Assembly (NCBI GenBank): GCA_902702965.1
Contig: CACRXP010000090.1
Coordinates: 598,227-662,226, forward strand
Direction: 5' to 3'
DNA length: 64,000 nucleotides
Origin: Spirometra erinaceieuropaei
Lineage: Eukaryota; Platyhelminthes; Cestoda; Diphyllobothriidea; Diphyllobothriidae
Each line of letters opens with the position of its first letter. The first letter of the stretch is position 1. Shown here one piece after another: positions 60,466-64,000 of the stretch. A program made the translations under genes and the position numbers. The notes beneath the pieces are model-generated. The model saw only the letters and a list, made by a program, of their open reading frames with translations. It was not told where the DNA came from and made no database searches.

Positions 60466-63197
60466 CAGCAGTAGTAGTAGCAGTAGTAGTAGTGGTAGTA
60501 GTAGTAGTAGTAGTAGCAGTAGTAGTAGTAGCAGTAGTAGTAGTAGTAGTAGTAGCAGCAGTAGTAGTAGTAGTAGTGACTGCTTTGGCTCCTAACGAGG
60601 CTTTTATGGCGCTCCCACTCTGTCGGAATCCGACCCGTCCCCCCTTTTTACTGTTATGTAGAATCCCTGTCAGTTGTACGGGGTGGGCCAGGAGTGTGGC
60701 GGTACATCGGGGTGCAGGTTTTCGCCGTGTTAACCACCTGCCTCCTTTCTCCGCCCCCCCCCAGGTAGGTGATGAGGAGAGAGTGCGGTAGATGCTGTGT
60801 CGGTCCACTATAACTTTATACCTACTCAGGAGCAAGTCACCGTTCCTGCTTCCGCCTTGCTGTAAAGTAAACTATGGAAACGACGGTCAAGATGTCGGTG
60901 GTCACGGTTCTGATGACGATGAGGATGAAGAAGATAGTGATGATGATGAAGATGAGGATGGAGAACACTACCCTTACGTAAGCAGGGCAATTTTCAAAGG
61001 ACGCTTTCGGACTTGGCAGCATATTGTCATTTTTAGGATGTGCATAACCCCCTAGTTTGGATAAAATTAGCCTAGGTTTTTAAATTCGAAGACCAACATC
61101 TGCTTCTGCTAGTTTGCCATCCTTCACATAAAACAATTATGCTATGGACTCCTTCTGGGATTATCTTGGTCAGTTGCGCTTGACCCTGTTGCTGCCGCCA
61201 TCACGCTCATCACTGCCTTCTTAAACGGGCGCATTTGCACGTTTGGAATCGGTTCTAATCCACTCAATCATCAGCCATCAGTGTTTTGACTGAAAGTGTG
61301 CCCTCCACGCCAATTAACTCTGTTCGTGCATGTCTCAGTTACTGACTGTATGCATCCTTATGCTACCCCAAATGCATTTTGGCGGTATTGGACTTTGTGG
61401 TTGGCAATGCTGGTGCCCGCTCAGCTCTGTTGATTTCATCTTGCTGTTGGCTCCCCTCGAGCAAAACACTCGCCGACAAGTCGTTTCTGATACGAAAAAA
61501 GACACGCGGGTTGATGCTGATTCTCTCGCCGTTATGCACTGTGTGACTAACAACTGTCTCGTTCTTACATGACTGTCGGGAACAGTCGATAGAGCCATCA
61601 AAGCTGTCTCGTGGCCCCTGGAAATGCGAACTCGATTACAGGACCACCCACTGCAACCCCTGGAGAGGCTGTGTATTATTAAAGCATCCGAAATTGTGAT
61701 AGCGGGTGAGCACAGGGACATCGGCGGTAGGGTTGGGGTTAGAATTAAGGCACAGAATTAAGTAGTCCTCTGGAGTTTAGCTCTAGACCACCTATAGTAC
61801 CCGCGGTCTGTATTCTCGTGCTCGATCATAGTAGCCTATTAATGAATCCGTCCGTAACAAGCGACGACAAAACGCACCCGGAAAGGCCTTGTGAGCTAAC
61901 GTGCGAAGTTTTTGTAATGAATCAGACTTCTGACGCCCCCATAATCGCTATTCTTATGACAAGGGAAACTGAAGATGAAGGCGGATGCAGTCGCTTCCTA
62001 CCGCACGCGCTTGCGTGCAGTTTTATAATTGCCAGTTGCTCGTTTCTAATGCTTTATGTGCCCCCCGCATACCGATTCTGACCAAACTCTCATCCTGTAC
62101 GACTGTGCAAGATAAATGGCAGGCTAATGTCACTGACTGTGGGGAATTATATGGGTGTGGTATTTTCCACAAAGGAAGTCACTGGATGAGGCAGGGGTTT
62201 ATTATTAGGGAACCTGTCTCGCCCCTGCTGTGGTATCTTTAGCCGGTAATCACCAGATCTGTAATTTGACCGCTTCCCTTCTCCTTTTCGAGAATGATTT
62301 ATTATTACGAATGGCAGGAGGTACAGCATAAGGCACGCTTTCCGATCCCTTGCAGTTATTATCAGACAACGTCCTCAGTCGTACGACTCTCTACTTATTT
62401 TTATTGCTCTTTGATCAACCACCCATCCGTATGATCTGATAAAATCATTTCATCCCAGCCAATGTCTGCAGTCAGCATTCGTTGTCGACAATGTCCTTCG
62501 TATGCTCCACGGCAAGGTGAAGTAGGCACGCTGACGTGCACGTGAATTAGTTGATAATGACAGTAGACTTGCGCAGCATCTACCGCGCTCTCTCTCTTCC
62601 TCACGCCCTACCTGGACCTGGTGTCAGGACAGAGCCAAGAAGACCGGAGACGGGGAGGGAGACGCAGGTGGATGGGGCAGCCAAGTCCGCACCTTGGCGC
62701 TCCATTTCACACCCCCTGGTTCACACAACAACTGACCAGGACTTTAATCAACAACAAAAACCACGACGGGTCAGAAGTGTCGTAGTCGTTTGATTTTAGG
62801 TCTTGAGGTTTCACAAATTTGGGGGTTCTAGTATCGGTCATGGCCTGTCCTCACTCCGCTTATTCCTTTGTCATCTTATCAGCCTTTGGAGTCAGAATTT
62901 TCTCTACGTTTTGTAATGCGGGCCTCTGCCCCTTAGAGGTTTTTGGCTGTACACATAGGCAGTGTTGTATTTCCGACTTAATGCAGTACATGCAATCAAA
63001 CTGGACGCTATTTTTTCTCACTTTAGAAACACTACTATCAACCGGCATTCACGCTAGTGGGTGCGGGCTTATATGAACCTTCGCAGACCTTCATCCCCAT
63101 GAAGAAGGCGATCCCGCAGAACACGCAGTGGATCAAGGACAGTGTGGCAGCCTTTGACCCACCCGCTAATAAGGTTGTCACCGCCGCTGGCAAGGAG
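44601..63197 (+). CDS. SQOR: Sulfide:quinone oxidoreductase, mitochondrial, 5' part (exons 1-2)
   Basis: Flavoprotein of the inner mitochondrial membrane that oxidises sulfide and passes electrons to quinone. Exons 44601-44795 and 63027-63197 join in phase 0. Exon 1 gives a basic leader without acidic residues (mitochondrial targeting), then HRVLIAGGGCGGCAVASKL, the FAD-binding glycine motif, and DVAIIEPAD. Exon 2 continues KHYYQPAFTLVGAGL and then WIKDSVAAFDP, matching the SQR sequence after the FAD motif. A GTAGTC donor at 63198 shows that the gene goes on beyond the window. The 18,231-bp intron is full of repeats. The start at 44601 has a strong GCCGCCATG context; an in-frame ATG 72 bases upstream (44529) is possible. 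The quinone-binding and redox-Cys regions lie outside the window. Confidence 0.88.
46595..46928 (-). mobile_element. Composite SINE insertion with 15-bp target duplication
   Basis: ACCCACTGAAATGTT occurs at 46595-46609 and again at 46914-46928, exactly flanking the insert. Inside, on the minus strand, are the SINE tail and core (46611-46769). A 67-bp block shared with 48201-48266 follows (46794-46860), then a second copy of the 50-bp core in opposite orientation (46861-46910). The two cores form a perfect inverted repeat about 90 bp apart. Confidence 0.85.
46997..47280 (+). repeat. Dispersed repeat family D1, copy 2
   Basis: GATGTCCACCGTGTG, ACTTGCGCGTGAATTA, GTAGACTTGTGCAACACC, CTGAGCCCGGTG, and TTGACCAGGGTTTTTACC with ACAACAACAGCACC. 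The same order as in the other four copies. Confidence 0.75.
48201..48266 (+). repeat. 66-bp repeat module
   Basis: Matches 46794-46860 at nearly every base (TGTACCCCACGA, GAGTGTTGGTCGTCC, TTCAACTATTTTC). Upstream, CAAGTGTGGACGT at about 48022 also matches the block just before the module in the composite insertion. That insertion is therefore probably deleted by about 165 bp relative to this one. Confidence 0.8.
48267..50775 (+). other. SQR intron 1, unrecognised part
   Basis: No repeat family or exon recognised. Frames near 48551-48751 and 49179-49433 have no match I know. Confidence 0.4.
50776..51765. mobile_element. Fold-back (palindromic) Tc1/mariner-like MITE, copy 3
   Basis: 990 bp, flanked by TA on both sides (50774-50775, 51766-51767). 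It starts CAGTAAGTGGACTAACTCAT and ends with the inverse, CCACCTATTG. Internal blocks (TTACCTCAGGGCGTAGGC, GTAGCATGGAACTTTCTCAT, CGGAAAATATACGACTTG) match copies 1 and 2. Confidence 0.88.
51766..53640 (+). other. SQR intron 1, unrecognised part
   Basis: Nothing recognised. Overlapping short frames on both strands at 51744-52416 have no known match. Confidence 0.4.
53713..54093 (-). pseudogene. Penelope-like element fragment
   Basis: The minus-strand frame contains IDEELRKIQDPPLRENGYPDRFI and then LLFLKVPLQGDAVSE. This resembles the linker between the reverse transcriptase and the GIY-YIG endonuclease of Penelope-like elements (pattern LxxNGYPxxFI, then FLxxPFxGDxVSE). The catalytic domains on either side were not recognised, so it is a fragment. 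Confidence 0.55.
54470..55130 (+). repeat. Two tandem repeat units, about 346-bp period
   Basis: TTTCGCCGATATTCTGCT recurs at about 54510 and 54856. In both units it is followed by CTGTATxGCAxAGCTxCGAGG, AAATTGCAGCTTTT-like and ACTTTGAGTAAATCAGTC blocks. A third, diverged unit forms the left half of the palindrome at 55691. Confidence 0.75.
55691..56048. repeat. 358-bp palindromic element
   Basis: The left arm (55691-55814) contains ACACAGGTATTAGCTAAAAG and CACGCGTGTTTCGG. The right arm (55928-56048) contains the inverses CGAAACACGCGTGTCTGG and TTTTGGCTAATGCCTGTGTT. The middle is also palindromic around TAATTTCCTCGGAAATTA (about 55853-55870). It belongs to the same family as the tandem units at 54470-55130. 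Confidence 0.82.
56049..56949 (+). other. SQR intron 1, unrecognised part
   Basis: No repeat or exon recognised. Confidence 0.4.
56950..57131 (+). repeat. Dispersed repeat family D1, copy 3
   Basis: GACGATGTCCACCGTGTG, CTTGCGCGTGAGCTAGTTT, TAGTAGGCTTGCTCAGCATC and GTGGTTGACCAGG, in family order; the right part is diverged or shorter. Confidence 0.7.
57132..58073 (+). other. SQR intron 1, unrecognised part
   Basis: No exon recognised. A B-box-like GGCTCGAATCCC at about 57190 has no convincing A-box partner. Confidence 0.35.
58074..58186 (+). repeat. (GAA)n microsatellite
   Basis: About 37 GAA units with two GGA interruptions, preceded by GGA- and GGT-rich sequence from about 58005. Confidence 0.96.
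58187..60391 (+). other. SQR intron 1, unrecognised part
   Basis: No exon or known repeat recognised; several short frames only. Confidence 0.4.
60392..60578 (+). repeat. (GTA)n / (GCA)n microsatellite
   Basis: About 62 triplets, mostly AGT with scattered AGC and GGT. It gives poly-Ser, poly-Val and poly-Thr frames that are not genes. Confidence 0.96.
60623..60857 (-). repeat. Dispersed repeat family D1, copy 4
   Basis: On the minus strand: ACGGTGACTTG, GTTATAGTGGACCGACACAG, CATCTACCGCACTCTCTCCT, CACCTACCTGG, and CTGACAGGGATTCTAC with GACGGGTCGGA. The same order as copy 5. Confidence 0.65.
60858..62485 (+). other. SQR intron 1, unrecognised part
   Basis: Includes a GAT/GAA-rich stretch at 60911-60960 that yields a false acidic frame. 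No exon recognised. Confidence 0.4.
62486..62779 (+). repeat. Dispersed repeat family D1, copy 5
   Basis: GACAATGTCC, ACGTGAATTAGTTGATAATG, GTAGACTTGCGCAGCATC, CTACCTGGACCTGGTGTC, CAACTGACCAGGACTTTAAT, then ACAACAAAAACCACGACGGG. This is the longest copy with copy 2. Confidence 0.75.
63027..63197 (+). CDS. SQOR: SQR exon 2
   Basis: 57 codons between TTTAG (63026) and the donor GTAGTC (63198), phase 0 at both ends. HYYQPAFTLVGAGL is the conserved block following the FAD motif in SQR proteins, and WIKDSV matches the WI(K/Q)xxV block about 25 residues later. A 206-codon minus-strand frame over it is an antisense artefact. Confidence 0.9.
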
Positions 63198-64000
63198 GTA
63201 GTCCAACCAATTTCATGATATTTTTCTACAAAAATTGCTCGTGTTTTAAAGCTTTTTTTACCGATTCTTGAACCTATATGAAAGTGAGGGCCACGGATTA
63301 CTGGCACCATCATTTGAATACTATTCGATGTCGTCACCCGCCCTCCAATTTGACCACTAATGAGTGCTCCGTTGCCCAAGCCCCTTAATGAAGGCCTTAA
63401 TAAAAGCGACCAGCGCATCCCCTCACCCATCTTGAGCTCAACTACTTTCGCTGTTTCCGTGCAAGGCTTAACAGGGGAAATTTGGAATGACTGGTCGTCT
63501 AAGAACAATGATATTCGTCCCATTTGCGTAGTTTTGTCAACTTCAGCTCGGCTCTGTGACATGAGTTGCTGCCTCTGCGTAGCTCGTGCTACGCAGACGG
63601 GCCACATCATAAATTTTGACGCCGTTGAGATCATAGAGAGGGCGGGCGATGATCGCACAGGTGCAGGAAGCTTGGATGTTCACCGGCTGCTGATCCTACT
63701 GCCTCATCCGCTATCTGGTTTTAAGAACCGTCGTGATGGTAGGCAGTGAAAGCGTGCAAACATTGGGACCGCCAACTATTGTCATGGTCAGCGAAAGCGG
63801 GGGCGACACAGGTAACGGTGAAACGGGCGTTCAATCCAGCCCCACAGTTTGAACATGCGAAGTACACGTCGGACAAAATTCGCCACACACTGACAACCGA
63901 AATCACCACTCGAAATGTTAGACCCAAAATAAACCCCCCCCCCCACTGAACGCCCCTCCTTCTTTTAGCATACCACCTAGGTATCGAATTCGCACCAATA
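63198..64000 (+). other. SQR intron 2, incomplete
   Basis: No further SQR exon recognised before the window ends. A poly-C tract occurs near 63935-63945. Confidence 0.55.

Larger units (their letters stand above)
44796..63026 (+). other. SQR intron 1 (18.2 kb)
   Basis: Begins GTACGT and ends TTTTTTCTCACTTTAG. It contains the composite SINE insertion, three or four dispersed repeats, a fold-back element, a Penelope-like fragment, a palindrome cluster and three microsatellites, annotated separately. No other host exon was recognised on either strand. The segment 44796-46594, including an unrecognised 154-codon minus-strand frame at 45272-45736, holds nothing I can name. Confidence 0.85.

Noticed and set aside
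60353..60835. Poly-Thr, poly-Ser and poly-Val frames
   Set aside because: All come from the (GTA)n microsatellite, and the end overlaps a dispersed repeat.
60792..61055. Acidic 87-codon frame (DDDEDEEDSDDDEDED)
   Set aside because: Its acidic part is a GAT/GAA-rich simple repeat and nothing conserved surrounds it.
63038..63658. 206-codon minus-strand frame
   Set aside because: Antisense to SQR exon 2, with no protein similarity of its own.
1..64000. CRISPR arrays, bacterial operons or defence systems
   Set aside because: Spliced animal genes and LINEs dominate; no regularly spaced repeats or bacterial gene order were seen.

Overview
The window looks like nuclear DNA of an animal with large introns and many retrotransposons. 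The most likely source is a large-genome flatworm, such as a diphyllobothriidean tapeworm or a trematode. This is inferred from the mix of CR1/Jockey-type LINEs, a Penelope-like fragment, a mariner remnant and tRNA-derived SINE-like repeats. No bacterial operon, CRISPR array or rRNA gene was seen. Positions 16523-17231 are an assembly gap.

Three host genes can be supported. (1) An F-spondin (SPON1-type) gene fills 376-11486 on the minus strand. Its five exons join in frame to an 828-residue secreted protein: signal peptide, reeler, spondin-N, two thrombospondin type-1 repeats and a C-terminal Kunitz domain. (2) The last exon of a CRAL-TRIO (Sec14-like) protein lies at 13842-14440 on the plus strand. 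Its upstream exons were not found, and a decayed mariner lies just 5' of it. (3) The first two coding exons of a mitochondrial sulfide:quinone oxidoreductase lie at 44601-44795 and 63027-63197 on the plus strand. They are separated by an 18.2-kb intron, and the gene continues past the right edge.

Nearly everything else is mobile or repeated DNA. LINE family A has a near-complete but broken copy at about 25500-29725 (+) and fragments at 36360-36830, 37875-39450 and 42812-43189. LINE family B has a long copy at about 30425-35000 (-) and two 3' fragments in tandem at 41535-43240, one interrupted by LINE A. A third LINE fragment is at 39670-40410. Three copies of a roughly 950-995-bp fold-back element with TA flanks are at 6350-7297, 18337-19331 and 50776-51765. 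A SINE-like family has four copies, one with an inverted 50-bp core. A separate dispersed repeat has five copies. A palindromic/tandem repeat cluster lies at 54470-56048.

F-spondin acts outside the cell, in matrix and axon guidance or adhesion. SQR is a mitochondrial inner-membrane enzyme that feeds sulfide electrons to quinone. CRAL-TRIO proteins bind lipid. Nothing suggests the three genes act together. The candidates for something undescribed are the repeat families and their rearrangements, not a gene cluster.
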